From Nocardia africana NBRC 100379 (lineage in GTDB: Bacteria; Actinomycetota; Actinomycetes; Mycobacteriales; Mycobacteriaceae), in the NCBI RefSeq assembly GCF_001612635.1, contig NZ_BDAV01000012.1, positions 310,001-374,000 of the forward strand: a stretch of DNA of 64,000 nucleotides, given 5' to 3'. The translations under genes were made by a program, and so were the position numbers. The notes below the pieces were generated by a model, which was not told the DNA's origin, ran no database searches, and worked only from the letters and a program-made list of their open reading frames with translations. Below are positions 51,810 to 60,714 of this stretch, piece by piece (position 1 is the stretch's first letter; every line of letters begins with the position of its first letter).

Positions 51810-53312
51810 ATGCTGAACAACGGTGCCCTGATCGCCGATCGGTATCGGCTGCAACGTCTGATCGCCACGGGCGGCATGGGCCAGGTGTGGGAGGCATTGG
51901 ACACCCGCCTGGACCGCCGGGTCGCGGTGAAGGTCCTCAAGGCCGAGTTCTCCGCGGATCCGACGTTCCGGCATCGGTTCAAGACCGAGGCCAAGACCAC
52001 CGCACAGCTCAACCACCCCGGTATCGCCGGCGTCTACGACTACGGCGAGACCTACGATCCGCAGGGTGGTGAGACCGCCTATCTGGTGATGGAGCTGGTC
52101 CAGGGCGAACCGCTGAACGCGGTGCTGAACCGGCTGGGCCGGCTCTCGGTCGGCCAGGGTCTGGACATGCTGGAGCAGACCAGCCGCGCCCTCGAGGTCG
52201 CCCATGCCGCGGGCGTGGTCCACCGCGATGTGAAGCCGGGCAACATCCTGGTCACCCCCACCGGGCAGGTGAAGATCACCGACTTCGGCATCGCGAAGGC
52301 GGTCGACGCCTCACCGGTCACCAAGACCGGCATGGTGATGGGCACCGCGCAGTACATCGCTCCCGAGCAGGCCACCGGCGAGGACGCCACCTCGGCCAGC
52401 GATGTGTACTCGCTCGGCGTCGTCGGCTACGAGGCGCTGTCGGGTCATCGGCCGTTCACCGGCGACGGCGCGCTGACGGTCGCGATGAAACATGTGCGCG
52501 AAGCGCCGCCGCCGATGCCGGCCGATCTGCCGCCGAACGTGCGTGAGCTGATCGACATCACGATGACCAAGGATCCGACGCGGCGCTATCACAGCGGCGG
52601 CGAATTCGCCGATGCCGTGGCCGCGGTCCGGGCCGGTCGCCGTCCCCCGCCGCCACGCGGAGGTGCGGTCCCGCAGACCGGCGCGACTCGCGTGCTCCCG
52701 CCCGGCCCGACCGCGGTGATTCCGCGCGGCGACTACGACGGCGCGACCGTCCGCTACCCGGCCGCCGAACCGGCCCGGGTGGGCGCGGCGGCGGGTTCGA
52801 CGGCCATGATGCCCGGGCCCGGCGGCCCGGACGACGCCGAGAAGTCGGGATTCACCACCGGTCAGAAGGTGATGGCCGGGCTCGGCGCCGGCGCCGTGCT
52901 GCTCGGCGGCCTGGCCGCCTGGGTGCTGCTCAGCGGCAAGGCCCCGGATTCGACGGTGTCGCCGGTGAAGTCGACCACCTCCGTCGTCGCCCCTCCGCCG
53001 CCGCCGACCACGGTATGGACCACGACCGAGGAGCCGACGATCACCACCCAACCGGCCCCGCCGCCGGTGGTGACGACGACCCCCGAGCCGACCACGACGA
53101 CCACACCCCCGCCGACCACGACCACCACGGCACCGCCGACGACCACCACCCGGGAGCGGCCGACCCGCACCACACGCCCCACAACACGCCCGTCCTACCC
53201 CTCGCTCGACCTACCATTGCCGGGGGCCGGCGATTCGCTACCGGGGGCCGGCGGCACGCACGAAGCCGACAGCAGTAGATACCCTGACACCTCCTCACAA
53301 GGACTGCCATGA
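51810..53312 (+). CDS. pknA: Ser/Thr protein kinase PknA
   Basis: 500 residues. The kinase domain (1-265) has the glycine loop IATGGMGQVWEA, the ATP Lys in RVAVKVLKAE, catalytic HRDVKPGN and ITDFGIAKAV, and the activation-loop Thr residues ahead of GTAQYIAPEQATG. A Pro/Gly linker leads to one transmembrane helix (GQKVMAGLGAGAVLLGGLAA, about 353-372). The outside part is Pro/Thr-rich low complexity and somewhat longer than in M. tuberculosis (431 aa). An 82-nt gap after pbpA and the GGGGGCGGCC site precede the ATG at 51810. It overlaps pknB by 4 nt. Confidence 0.95.
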   Translation: MLNNGALIADRYRLQRLIATGGMGQVWEALDTRLDRRVAVKVLKAEFSADPTFRHRFKTEAKTTAQLNHPGIAGVYDYGETYDPQGGETAYLVMELVQGEPLNAVLNRLGRLSVGQGLDMLEQTSRALEVAHAAGVVHRDVKPGNILVTPTGQVKITDFGIAKAVDASPVTKTGMVMGTAQYIAPEQATGEDATSASDVYSLGVVGYEALSGHRPFTGDGALTVAMKHVREAPPPMPADLPPNVRELIDITMTKDPTRRYHSGGEFADAVAAVRAGRRPPPPRGGAVPQTGATRVLPPGPTAVIPRGDYDGATVRYPAAEPARVGAAAGSTAMMPGPGGPDDAEKSGFTTGQKVMAGLGAGAVLLGGLAAWVLLSGKAPDSTVSPVKSTTSVVAPPPPPTTVWTTTEEPTITTQPAPPPVVTTTPEPTTTTTPPPTTTTTAPPTTTTRERPTRTTRPTTRPSYPSLDLPLPGAGDSLPGAGGTHEADSSRYPDTSSQGLP

Positions 53313-55210
53313 CGACCCCGAAGAATCTGTCTTCTCGCTACGAACTGGGCGAGATCATCGGATTCGGTGGTATGTCGGAGGTCCACAAGGCTCGTGACCT
53401 GCGGCTGGGTCGCGACGTGGCGATCAAGGTACTGCGCGCCGACCTCGCGCGCGACCCCACGTTCTATCTGCGGTTCAAGCGGGAGGCGCAGAATGCGGCG
53501 GCGTTGAACCATCCGGCGATCGTCGCGGTGTACGACACCGGCGAGGCCGAGGTGGACGGCGGCCCGCTGCCCTACATCGTGATGGAGTACGTCGACGGCG
53601 AGACGTTGCGCGACATCGTGCGCGGCAAGGGCCCGCTGCCGCCGCGCCGGGCGATGGAGATCATCGCCGACGTCTGTGCCGCACTGGATTTCAGCCACAA
53701 GAACGGCATCGTGCATCGCGACATGAAGCCGGCCAACATCATGATCAACCGCCAGGGTGCGGTGAAGGTGATGGACTTCGGCATCGCGCGCGCCATCGCG
53801 GACAGCTCGAATCCGATGACCCAGACCGCCGCGGTGATCGGCACCGCGCAGTATCTGTCACCGGAACAGGCCCGCGGCGAGCAGGTCGACGCCCGGTCCG
53901 ACGTGTATTCCGTCGGCTGTGTGCTGTACGAAATCCTCACGGGCCAGCCACCTTTCACCGGTGATTCGCCGGTCGCGGTCGCCTACCAGCATGTCCGCGA
54001 GGATCCGAAGCTGCCGTCGCTGGTTCATCCGGGCGTTCCGCGTGAACTCGATTCGGTCATCCTCAAGGCGATGAGCAAGAATCCGGCCAACCGGTATCAG
54101 TCCGCGGCCGAGATGCGTGCCGATCTGATCCGGGTGCTGGGCGGCCAGAAACCGCAGGCGCCGATGGTGATGACCGAGGAGGACCGCACCACCTTCCTCG
54201 GCAGCATGGAGCCCGAACCACGCAGCTACCGCACGGTCGAACGCAACGACGGCGACGACGAGCCGGAGCCCGAATCCGACGGGTCCAGACGCAAGTTGTG
54301 GATCGGCATCGGTGCGGCCGCGGCGGTCGCGGTGCTGGTCGCGCTGTTCTGGGTGTTGATCGGTCCGGGCAGCAGACCCGACCAGGTGGCGATCCCCGAT
54401 CTGGCCAACAAACCCGCCCAGGAAGCCCAGAGCGATCTGGAGAAGCTGGGCTTCGGCGTCGCCATCCAGCAGAAACCCGACGGCAAGGTCGCCAGCGGCA
54501 ATGTGGTCGCGACGCAGCCGCTGGGCGGCGCCCGCGTGGACAAGGGATCCACGGTCACCCTGCAGATTTCCACCGGACCGCAGCAGGTGCCGGTACCCCA
54601 GCTGACGAAACTCACTCAGCAGCAGGCCGAGCAGAATTTGAACGCGGCCGGGCTGCTGCTCGATCCCCAGATCCAGCGGGGTGCCTCCAGTCCCGAGGAC
54701 AAGGACAAGGTGATCGCCGAATCCCCCGCTGCCGGAACCAAGATCGATGCCGGCTCCAAGGTGACGATCACCCTCGGCAAGGGGCCGGACCAGGTTCGCG
54801 TGCCCGATGTGGTGGGCCAGTCGATCGACGTGGCGGAACCGAATCTGGCCGACAGCGCCGGGTTCAAGGTCGTGATCCAGAAGGTCAGCTCGTCCCGGCC
54901 CGCGGGTGAGGTGCTGTCCACCGATCCGGCCGGCGGCTCGATGGCCGACAAGGGTTCGACCATTACGGTTCAGGTGTCCAGCGATCAGATCACCATGCCG
55001 TCGCTGACCGGCCTCACCCCGTCGCAGGCCGTGGACAAACTGCGCTCGGTGGGCTGGACCGGCGGTGTCGGGCAGATCAGCCAGAGCACCCAGGGCACGT
55101 TCGACGCGAGCAATGTCGGCCGGGTGATCGATCAGCAGCCGCGACCGGGTTCGTCGGTGGCGCGCAATGCGACGATCACGATCGTCACCGGAGTACTGGG
55201 ACCGCCCTGA
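53309..55210 (+). CDS. pknB: Ser/Thr protein kinase PknB with PASTA repeats
   Basis: 633 residues. The kinase domain has GFGGMSEVHKARD, RDVAIKVLRAD, HRDMKPANIM and KVMDFGIARAI. A transmembrane helix (LWIGIGAAAAVAVLVALFWV, about 330-350) is followed by four PASTA domains, beginning PDQVAIPDLANK, QQVPVPQLTK, DQVRVPDVVGQ and ITMPSLTGL. PASTA domains bind muropeptides or lipid II and tie the kinase to peptidoglycan state. PknB is the essential growth-control kinase of mycobacteria. It ends 9 nt from the converging ribD-type gene. Confidence 0.97.
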   Translation: MTTPKNLSSRYELGEIIGFGGMSEVHKARDLRLGRDVAIKVLRADLARDPTFYLRFKREAQNAAALNHPAIVAVYDTGEAEVDGGPLPYIVMEYVDGETLRDIVRGKGPLPPRRAMEIIADVCAALDFSHKNGIVHRDMKPANIMINRQGAVKVMDFGIARAIADSSNPMTQTAAVIGTAQYLSPEQARGEQVDARSDVYSVGCVLYEILTGQPPFTGDSPVAVAYQHVREDPKLPSLVHPGVPRELDSVILKAMSKNPANRYQSAAEMRADLIRVLGGQKPQAPMVMTEEDRTTFLGSMEPEPRSYRTVERNDGDDEPEPESDGSRRKLWIGIGAAAAVAVLVALFWVLIGPGSRPDQVAIPDLANKPAQEAQSDLEKLGFGVAIQQKPDGKVASGNVVATQPLGGARVDKGSTVTLQISTGPQQVPVPQLTKLTQQQAEQNLNAAGLLLDPQIQRGASSPEDKDKVIAESPAAGTKIDAGSKVTITLGKGPDQVRVPDVVGQSIDVAEPNLADSAGFKVVIQKVSSSRPAGEVLSTDPAGGSMADKGSTITVQVSSDQITMPSLTGLTPSQAVDKLRSVGWTGGVGQISQSTQGTFDASNVGRVIDQQPRPGSSVARNATITIVTGVLGPP

Positions 55211-55219
55211 TCCCGGTAA

Positions 55220-55726
55220 TCACAGCGCGAGGTGGCGATTCATCGACATGGCTTCCTCGGCCAGGTCGGGCAGTTCGATCACCTCGACGCCGTGTTCGCG
55301 CAGATTCTCCACGCCGACGCAGTTCTCCACGAAGGTGCGCGGTTCCCGCCACGCGATGACGACGCGCGGAAGTCCGGCGGCCAGGATGCGGTCGGCACAC
55401 GGGGCGCGCCCGGCCGAGGCCCGGGTCGAACACGGTTCGAGCGTGCTGTAGAGAGTGGCCTGTCCGAGGCGCGGATCGGCGCCGAGTTTGTTCAGCGCCG
55501 ACTCCTCGGCGTGCACCTTCGCGTCGGTCTCGCGGGAGTAGCCGTGCGCGAGTTCCACGCCGTCCGGGCCGACGATCACCGCACCGACGGAGAAGGCGGT
55601 GGCACTCGGCGGGCACAGCCGGGCCAGGCCGATCGCGTGATGCATCCAGAATCGGTGCGCCCCCGGCCGGCCGGGGACACGACTGGCCGACTCGACCGAC
55701 TCCCACGCATCAAATTCGGTTGTCAC
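55220..55726 (-). CDS. RibD deaminase-domain protein
   Basis: 168 residues. It is a CDA-fold zinc deaminase with HAEESALNKLG (His and catalytic Glu) and STLEPCSTRASAGRAPCADR, with the two zinc Cys of the RibD spacing. The rest (VGAVIVGPDGVELAHGYSRE) matches the N-terminal half of RibD, which deaminates the pyrimidine of riboflavin synthesis. The reductase half is encoded separately in the gene upstream, which overlaps by 17 nt. GTG at 55726 is the likely start. It could serve riboflavin synthesis or a related pyrimidine pathway; no other rib gene is near. Confidence 0.85.
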   Translation of the reverse strand: MTTEFDAWESVESASRVPGRPGAHRFWMHHAIGLARLCPPSATAFSVGAVIVGPDGVELAHGYSRETDAKVHAEESALNKLGADPRLGQATLYSTLEPCSTRASAGRAPCADRILAAGLPRVVIAWREPRTFVENCVGVENLREHGVEVIELPDLAEEAMSMNRHLAL

Positions 55727-56435
55727 CGGAGGTCTCCATCGTCGGCGAACTCCCATCGGACGGTGCCTGTCTCGGCAGATAACGCAGGACTGCGATGTCT
55801 CCGAGACGAGTGATATCCACCAAAGCCATTCTGCGCCGAGAACCGCCGGGAAAGTCGGCCGGATGCAGAAATTTCGGGGCCGCGCTGTCACCGACCAGCA
55901 CCGGGGCGACCGCCATCAGCAGTTCGTCGGCCAGATCCGCCGCGAGGAACGCGGTGTGGATACGTCCGCCGCCCTCGACCATCAGGCGGCCGATCCCGCG
56001 CTCGCCCAGATCGTCGAGCAGCGCGCCGAAATCGACGGAGCTACCCAGGGCGACGACCTCGGCGAGTCCGGCGAGCCGATCGCCCAGCCGCGCACGCCCG
56101 GCCGTGGTCGTATAGACCAGCCGGTCCCCGCCCTGTTTCCACAACCGCTGCCCGGGATCGAGGTCACCGCTCGCGCTCACGACGACGCGCACCGGGAACT
56201 CGGGTTTGCCCGCCGCGATCCGAGCCGCGCGCCGCCGCTCACTGCTCAGCGACAGCCGGGGATCGTCACGCCGCAGGGTCTCGGCGCCGATCAGAATGGC
56301 GTCGGCCTCGGCACGCACCTGGTCGACGCGATCGAAATCCTCCGCATTCGACAGCAGCAATCGGTGCGGACCGGCGTCGTCGATATATCCGTCGACGCTC
56401 GTGGCCACCGACAGCACGACGTACGGCCGGGCCAT
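55710..56435 (-). CDS. RibD C-terminal reductase-domain protein
   Basis: 241 residues matching the RibD_C/dihydrofolate-reductase-like domain: PYVVLSVATSVDGYIDD, AILIGAETLRRDDPRLSLSS, and RLMVEGGGRIHTAFLAADL. In RibD this reduces the ribosylamino pyrimidine with NADPH. The gene precedes the deaminase gene and overlaps it, so the pair encodes both halves of RibD in reversed order. Lone RibD_C proteins also exist in mycobacteria (Rv2671), where they can act as reductases for folate analogues, so the substrate is open. Confidence 0.87.
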   Translation of the reverse strand: MARPYVVLSVATSVDGYIDDAGPHRLLLSNAEDFDRVDQVRAEADAILIGAETLRRDDPRLSLSSERRRAARIAAGKPEFPVRVVVSASGDLDPGQRLWKQGGDRLVYTTTAGRARLGDRLAGLAEVVALGSSVDFGALLDDLGERGIGRLMVEGGGRIHTAFLAADLADELLMAVAPVLVGDSAAPKFLHPADFPGGSRRRMALVDITRLGDIAVLRYLPRQAPSDGSSPTMETSGDNRI

Positions 56436-56526
56436 CAGCGCCGCCGGGTCACGACGACCGCGCCGGGGTCATGCATGCGCAAACTCCTTGTCACGGTACG
56501 GCTTTCGCGGGCGGCGCGACGAGCCG

Positions 56527-57165
56527 TCAGACCAGTGCGGCGACCTCGGCTTCGAGCGTCTCGACCAGGCCCTCGGCCGGCCGCTCGCCGCACACCTCTA
56601 GCCAGTTCGCCAGCATCCGGTGCCCGCCCTGGGTGAGCACCGATTCGGGATGGAATTGCACACCGTGGATGGGCAGGTCGCGATGCCGCATGGCCATCAC
56701 GATGCCGCTCTCGGTCCGCCCGATCACCTCGATATCGCCGGGCAAGGTGTCCTCGAGCACGGTCAGCGAGTGATAGCGGGTCGCGGTGAACGGATCGGGC
56801 AGCCCGGCCAGCACTCCGGAACCGATGTGGAAAACCGAACTCGTCTTGCCGTGCAGCAGCTCGGGGGCGCGAGTCACGGTCGCGCCGAACGCCTCTCCGA
56901 TCGCCTGATGCCCCAGGCACACTCCGAGCAGCGGAGTCCGGTTCCGGGCGCACGCGCGGACCAGTTCGACACTCGCGCCGGCGCGGTCCGGGGTGCCCGG
57001 GCCCGGGCTGATCAGCAGGCCGTCGAAATCGGCGGCCGCGGCATCGGTGTCCTGCAATCGGGGGTCGTCGTTGCGCCAGACGGTCGCCTCGGCACCCAGT
57101 TGACCCAGATATTGGACCAGGTTGAATACGAAGCTGTCGTAATTGTCGACGACCAGAACACGCAT
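56527..57165 (-). CDS. pabA: Anthranilate/aminodeoxychorismate synthase glutamine amidotransferase
   Basis: 212 residues, class I amidotransferase corresponding to Rv0013. The nucleophile Cys is in LLGVCLGHQAIGEAF; His and Glu are in HGVQFHPESVLT. The start MRVLVVDNYDSFVFNLVQYL is typical of TrpG/PabA. It supplies ammonia from glutamine to make p-aminobenzoate or anthranilate with a PabB/TrpE partner encoded elsewhere. The 91-nt gap to the ribD-type gene downstream could allow cotranscription. It diverges from crgA. Confidence 0.95.
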   Translation of the reverse strand: MRVLVVDNYDSFVFNLVQYLGQLGAEATVWRNDDPRLQDTDAAAADFDGLLISPGPGTPDRAGASVELVRACARNRTPLLGVCLGHQAIGEAFGATVTRAPELLHGKTSSVFHIGSGVLAGLPDPFTATRYHSLTVLEDTLPGDIEVIGRTESGIVMAMRHRDLPIHGVQFHPESVLTQGGHRMLANWLEVCGERPAEGLVETLEAEVAALV

Positions 57166-57247
57166 GGTTCGAGAGTACGTGGCGCCACCACCGATACGCA
57201 GCTGAGATAGCCTTTAGGCAGACCTGCACGCCGAATACGAGGACGTC

Positions 57248-57511
57248 ATGCCCAAGTCGAAGGTCCGCAAGAAGACCGACTACACGATCAACCCGACCAG
57301 CCGCACCCCGGTGAAGGTGAAGGGCGGGCCGTCGCCGGTCTGGTATGTGGCGATCATGCTCGGCTTCATGCTGGCCGGTCTGGCATGGTTGCTGGTCTAC
57401 TACCTGGGCGCCGACCACATCCGGTGGATGAGCGATCTGAACGCCTGGAACTTCCTCATCGGCTTCGGACTGATGGTGATCGGCCTGATCATGACGATGC
57501 GGTGGCGTTGA
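57248..57511 (+). CDS. crgA: Cell division protein CrgA
   Basis: 87 residues. A basic N-terminus (MPKSKVRKKTDYTINPTSRT) is followed by two transmembrane helices (WYVAIMLGFMLAGLAWLLVY; WNFLIGFGLMVIGLIMTM) joined by GADHIRWMSDLNA. CrgA recruits or stabilises FtsI and FtsZ-ring partners in actinomycetes. It matches Rv0011c by sequence and position. The DUF881 gene (Rv0012) that lies beside it in M. tuberculosis is absent here. Confidence 0.95.
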   Translation: MPKSKVRKKTDYTINPTSRTPVKVKGGPSPVWYVAIMLGFMLAGLAWLLVYYLGADHIRWMSDLNAWNFLIGFGLMVIGLIMTMRWR

Positions 57512-57557
57512 TCGGGCACCCCTGATCCTTCTTACACGCGTGTGATTCATGCACACC

Positions 57558-57578
57558 TGTGGATGACTCTGTGGACAA
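57558..57578. promoter_or_regulatory. Pair of DnaA-box-like 9-mers
   Basis: On the minus strand TTGTCCACA (57570-57578) is the actinobacterial DnaA box and TCATCCACA (57558-57566) has one mismatch. Their starts are 12 nt apart, the same spacing as in the 2.7-kb cluster. They precede the PH-domain gene. Confidence 0.5.
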
Positions 57579-57599
57579 CTCGAGGAGCAATTGGGGACC

Positions 57600-58118
57600 G
57601 TGAGCACACCGCCCGAACACCCCGAGTCCGACCGCCCCGGATCCACCCCGGAATTCGGCAGTTCCGAGCCGGCGCCCCGGCTCAAGTGGTCCACGCCCGC
57701 GCCCGCCCTGGCGGCGGTGACCCTCGGCGGAGTGGCGCTGGCCGTGGCCGCCGCGTTCGCCTCCGACGCACCGAGCCGGCTGTTGATCGGCTTGGGTGCG
57801 GCACTGCTGCTGTGCCTGGCCGGCCTGGGCTTCCGTCAACGCCCGCGCCTGACCGTCGTGCCCGGCAAACCGGCCCACCTGGTGGTTCGGGGCCTGCTCG
57901 GCCCGGTCACCTACGAACCCGACCAGATTCTGCGGGCACGGGTGGTCGGTTTCCGGCGGCTCGGGCGGAGCATTCCCAATCTGGAACTCGATGTCGACCA
58001 CAAGGGTGAGGAGCGGCTGGTGATCTTCGGCCGCTGGGACCTCGGTACCCATCCTCAGGATGTCCTGGATGTGATGACCGTGCACGGTCTCGTTCCCGCC
58101 GACCCCCACACCAGCTGA
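57600..58118 (+). CDS. PH-domain membrane protein (Rv0010c-like)
   Basis: 172 residues. After a Pro/Ser-rich N-terminus there are two hydrophobic helices (APALAAVTLGGVALAVAAAF; LLIGLGAALLLCLAGLGF) and a C-terminal PH-like domain (RPRLTVVPGKPAHLVVRGLL, then VVGFRRLGRSIPNLELDVD). The same gene follows crgA in mycobacteria, where its function is unknown. The GTG at 57600 is chosen with GGGG just upstream; a TTG at 57591 sits too close to the GAGGAG element. Confidence 0.85.
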   Translation: MSTPPEHPESDRPGSTPEFGSSEPAPRLKWSTPAPALAAVTLGGVALAVAAAFASDAPSRLLIGLGAALLLCLAGLGFRQRPRLTVVPGKPAHLVVRGLLGPVTYEPDQILRARVVGFRRLGRSIPNLELDVDHKGEERLVIFGRWDLGTHPQDVLDVMTVHGLVPADPHTS

Positions 58119-58157
58119 CGACCGGACCACCCGCAGACCGATCCGGCGGGAGCCGGA

Positions 58158-59027
58158 TCAGGCGAGAACCGCCGCACCCGCACCGATCACTGCGAGCGCC
58201 AGCACGGCGAGTGCGGCCACCGCACCCCAGCCGATCCACCGGATCGAATCCCGCGTCCGCGCCCGCAACCATTCCGGCAGGAACAGGATGGCGACGGCGG
58301 CGAGCGTGCCGGCCACCAATCCACCGAGATGGCCCCACAGCGAGATGCCGGGCAGGGACACGCTGATGAGCAGATTGATCGCGATCAACACCAGCATTTG
58401 CACCGGACTCTGCCGCAGCCGCAGCAGAATCACGGTCATCGCGCCGAACAGACCGTAGATGGCGCCGGAGGCACCGGCCGTGGCGGAATCGGTGGCGAGC
58501 CACATGACCGCCGCCGATCCGCCGAGCAGCGACACCAGGTAGATCGCGAGGAAGCGGGAACGTCCCAGCACGAGTTCGGTATCGCGGCCGAGAATGTAGA
58601 GGGCGAACATGTTGACCACCAGGTGCAGCGGCCCGTAGTGCAGGAACCCGGAGCCGAGGACGCGAATCCACTGTCCCTGGGCGACGAACTGCGGCGCCAG
58701 CACCCAGTCGTAGAAAAGCCGCGACAGATGATTGTCCGTCATACTGTGCGCTTGGCTCGCGGTGACGGCGAAGACCGCGACGTTGATCGCGATCAGCGCG
58801 TAGGTGACATACGGCGTGCGGCGGGCGGTGGCGAACGGACCGCCGACGGTCGGCTGAACGGGCCGAACGTCGGTGCGGCCCTGCGCGACACACTCCGCAC
58901 AATGCTGTCCGACGGCGGCCGGTTGCAGACATTGAGGGCACGCCGGCCGCCCGCACCGCGTGCATGCCAGTCCGGTGGTGCGATCGGGATGGCGGTAGCA
59001 GGTCGGTGCGGGCGGTTGCGGATTCAC
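58158..59027 (-). CDS. Rhomboid family intramembrane serine protease with zinc-ribbon N-terminus
   Basis: 289 residues. The first 50 carry a B-box-like set of cysteines and histidines (CYRHPDRTTGLACTRCGRPA, then CPQCL and HCAECV). Six or more helices follow. The catalytic Ser is in GASGAIYG and His in WGHLGGLVAG; LHYGPLHLVVNMFALYIL is the family HxxxN signature. It cuts membrane proteins within the bilayer; its target is unknown. It starts with GTG at 59027, 14 nt before the ppiA stop, and is probably cotranscribed with ppiA. Confidence 0.93.
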   Translation of the reverse strand: MNPQPPAPTCYRHPDRTTGLACTRCGRPACPQCLQPAAVGQHCAECVAQGRTDVRPVQPTVGGPFATARRTPYVTYALIAINVAVFAVTASQAHSMTDNHLSRLFYDWVLAPQFVAQGQWIRVLGSGFLHYGPLHLVVNMFALYILGRDTELVLGRSRFLAIYLVSLLGGSAAVMWLATDSATAGASGAIYGLFGAMTVILLRLRQSPVQMLVLIAINLLISVSLPGISLWGHLGGLVAGTLAAVAILFLPEWLRARTRDSIRWIGWGAVAALAVLALAVIGAGAAVLA

Positions 59028-59041
59028 GAAACTCCGATGGG

Positions 59042-59569
59042 TCAGCTCAGGGTGATGCTCGAGATGACGACCGGCTCCTTCGGCCGGTCGTTGCGGTCGG
59101 TCGCGGTGGTCGCGATGGCGTCGACGACCTTGCGGGAATCGGCGTCGACCACTTCGCCGAAGATGGTGTGGCGACGGTTCAGATGCGGCTGCGGACCGAC
59201 GGTGATGAAGAACTGCGAACCGTTGGTGCCGGGACCGGCGTTGGCCATGGCAAGCAGGTAGCCGCGGTCGAAGCGCAGTTCGGGGTGGAATTCGTCGGCG
59301 AATTCGTATCCCGGCCCACCACGGCCGGTACCCGTCGGGTCACCGCCCTGAATCATGAAACCATCGATCACACGGTGGAATACGCTGCCGTCGTAGAACG
59401 GTCCGGAGGTGCCGCCGCCGGCGTTCTTCGTCGTGTAGGCCGCGCTGCCGTCGGCCAGGCCGACGAAATTGCGCACCGTCTTCGGGGCGTGGTTACCGAA
59501 GAGCGAGATCTTGATGTCGCCGAGGTTGGTGTGCAGGACGGCCACGGCGGTCTGATTCGGTGAGGTCAC
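59042..59569 (-). CDS. ppiA: Peptidyl-prolyl cis-trans isomerase (cyclophilin)
   Basis: 175 residues, cyclophilin fold. It has FHRVIDGFMIQGGDPTGTGR with the catalytic Arg, GYLLAMANAGPGTNGSQFFI with the Gln/Phe pocket, and HTIFGEVVD. It lacks a signal peptide, as in Rv0009. It speeds proline isomerisation during folding. It starts with GTG at 59569. Confidence 0.96.
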   Translation of the reverse strand: MTSPNQTAVAVLHTNLGDIKISLFGNHAPKTVRNFVGLADGSAAYTTKNAGGGTSGPFYDGSVFHRVIDGFMIQGGDPTGTGRGGPGYEFADEFHPELRFDRGYLLAMANAGPGTNGSQFFITVGPQPHLNRRHTIFGEVVDADSRKVVDAIATTATDRNDRPKEPVVISSITLS

Positions 59570-59614
59570 GCCGAATATCGTGCCATGTCGGCTGTCCGTA
59601 CTCGCGGGGCGCGC

Positions 59615-59818
59615 CTAGCCGGTGTGGGCCGCGTCGTCGGTCGAGGATGCGGTCGCTCCGCTCGCATATCCCAGCCGCGGCGGTTCGGCGGCCGGTTCCG
59701 GAAGCTGCGGGCGACGCGACACCGCCACCCATGCGGCACCGCCCGCGGCGGCGGCAACGCCCGCCGCGATGAGCCGATTACGCAACCGACCGGATTTCCG
59801 GGAACTGCCCAACTGCAT
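59615..59818 (-). CDS. Small predicted membrane protein
   Basis: 67 residues: a basic N-terminus (MQLGSSRKSGRLRNR), one hydrophobic segment (LIAAGVAAAAGGAAWVAV) and a Pro/Ala/Ser-rich tail. It lies 45 nt upstream of ppiA in the same direction. No family is recognised. A small gene is supported by the coherent layout; its function is unknown. Confidence 0.55.
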   Translation of the reverse strand: MQLGSSRKSGRLRNRLIAAGVAAAAGGAAWVAVSRRPQLPEPAAEPPRLGYASGATASSTDDAAHTG

Positions 59819-59871
59819 GGCACCATGCTGTCACAGCCCCCGCCCGCCCGCAGTAGCGCCAGGTGAGAGCC

Positions 59872-60714
59872 TCACCGGCTGACGGACCTCTTGAACTGAC
59901 GCAGTGCCAGCGGCACGAAGATCACCAGAATCGCCACCACCCAGATCAAGGTCGTCGCCACCGGATGCTGCAGCGACCACACATCCGGCGTCGGATTCGT
60001 CGGACTCGTGTTGCCGAACAGATCGCGGGTCGCCTGTGTCACCGCCGACACCGGATTCCATTCCGCCACCACGCGCAGCGGTGTCGGCAACACGTTGCTG
60101 GGCACGAAGGTGTTGGCGATGAAGGTCAGCGGGAAGATCACCATGAAACTGGCGTTGTTGAACACTTCCGGCGCCCGCACCAGCAAACCGACCACGGCCA
60201 TGATCCAGGAAATCGCGTAGGCGAACAGCAACAGCAGGACATAGGCGAGTACGGCCTCGAGGAAGGAGCCGTGAATGCGCCAGCCGACGAGCAGGCCGGT
60301 CACCGACATCACCACCAGACTAACCACATTGATGGCCACATCGGCCACGGTGCGTCCGACCAATACCGCCGAAGGCGCCATCGGTAGCGAGCGGAACCGG
60401 TCGATGATTCCCCGCTGCATATCCTCGGCCAGGCTGGTGCCGGTGAACGTGGCGCCGAAGACCGAGGTCTGGGCGAAGATGCCGGCGATCAGGAATTCGC
60501 GGTACGAGGTGCCCTGCACGGTGATCGCCGATCCGAAGATGTAGGCGAACAGCAGGACGAACATGATCGGCGAGAGCGTCGAGAAGATCAGTACGTCGGG
60601 CACTCGTTTGATCTTGATGACATTGCGCTTGGCAATGGTCAGGCTGTCCCCGGCCACGATGGCCGCGCGTTCGGCCAGGGTCGGTCTGCGGGTGTCGGCC
60701 GCGGCGGTGATCAT
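59872..60714 (-). CDS. ABC-2 type transporter permease (DrrB-like)
   Basis: 280 residues with six helices. DrrB/ABC-2 signatures include LTIAKRNVIKIKRVPDVLIF, LFAYIFGSAI, EDMQRGIIDRFRSLPMAPSA, FVPSNVLPTPLRVVAEWNPV. It forms a daunorubicin-resistance-type exporter with the ATPase encoded just upstream; the two overlap by 4 nt. The substrate may be a lipid or antibiotic and is unknown. Confidence 0.92.
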   Translation of the reverse strand: MITAAADTRRPTLAERAAIVAGDSLTIAKRNVIKIKRVPDVLIFSTLSPIMFVLLFAYIFGSAITVQGTSYREFLIAGIFAQTSVFGATFTGTSLAEDMQRGIIDRFRSLPMAPSAVLVGRTVADVAINVVSLVVMSVTGLLVGWRIHGSFLEAVLAYVLLLLFAYAISWIMAVVGLLVRAPEVFNNASFMVIFPLTFIANTFVPSNVLPTPLRVVAEWNPVSAVTQATRDLFGNTSPTNPTPDVWSLQHPVATTLIWVVAILVIFVPLALRQFKRSVSR

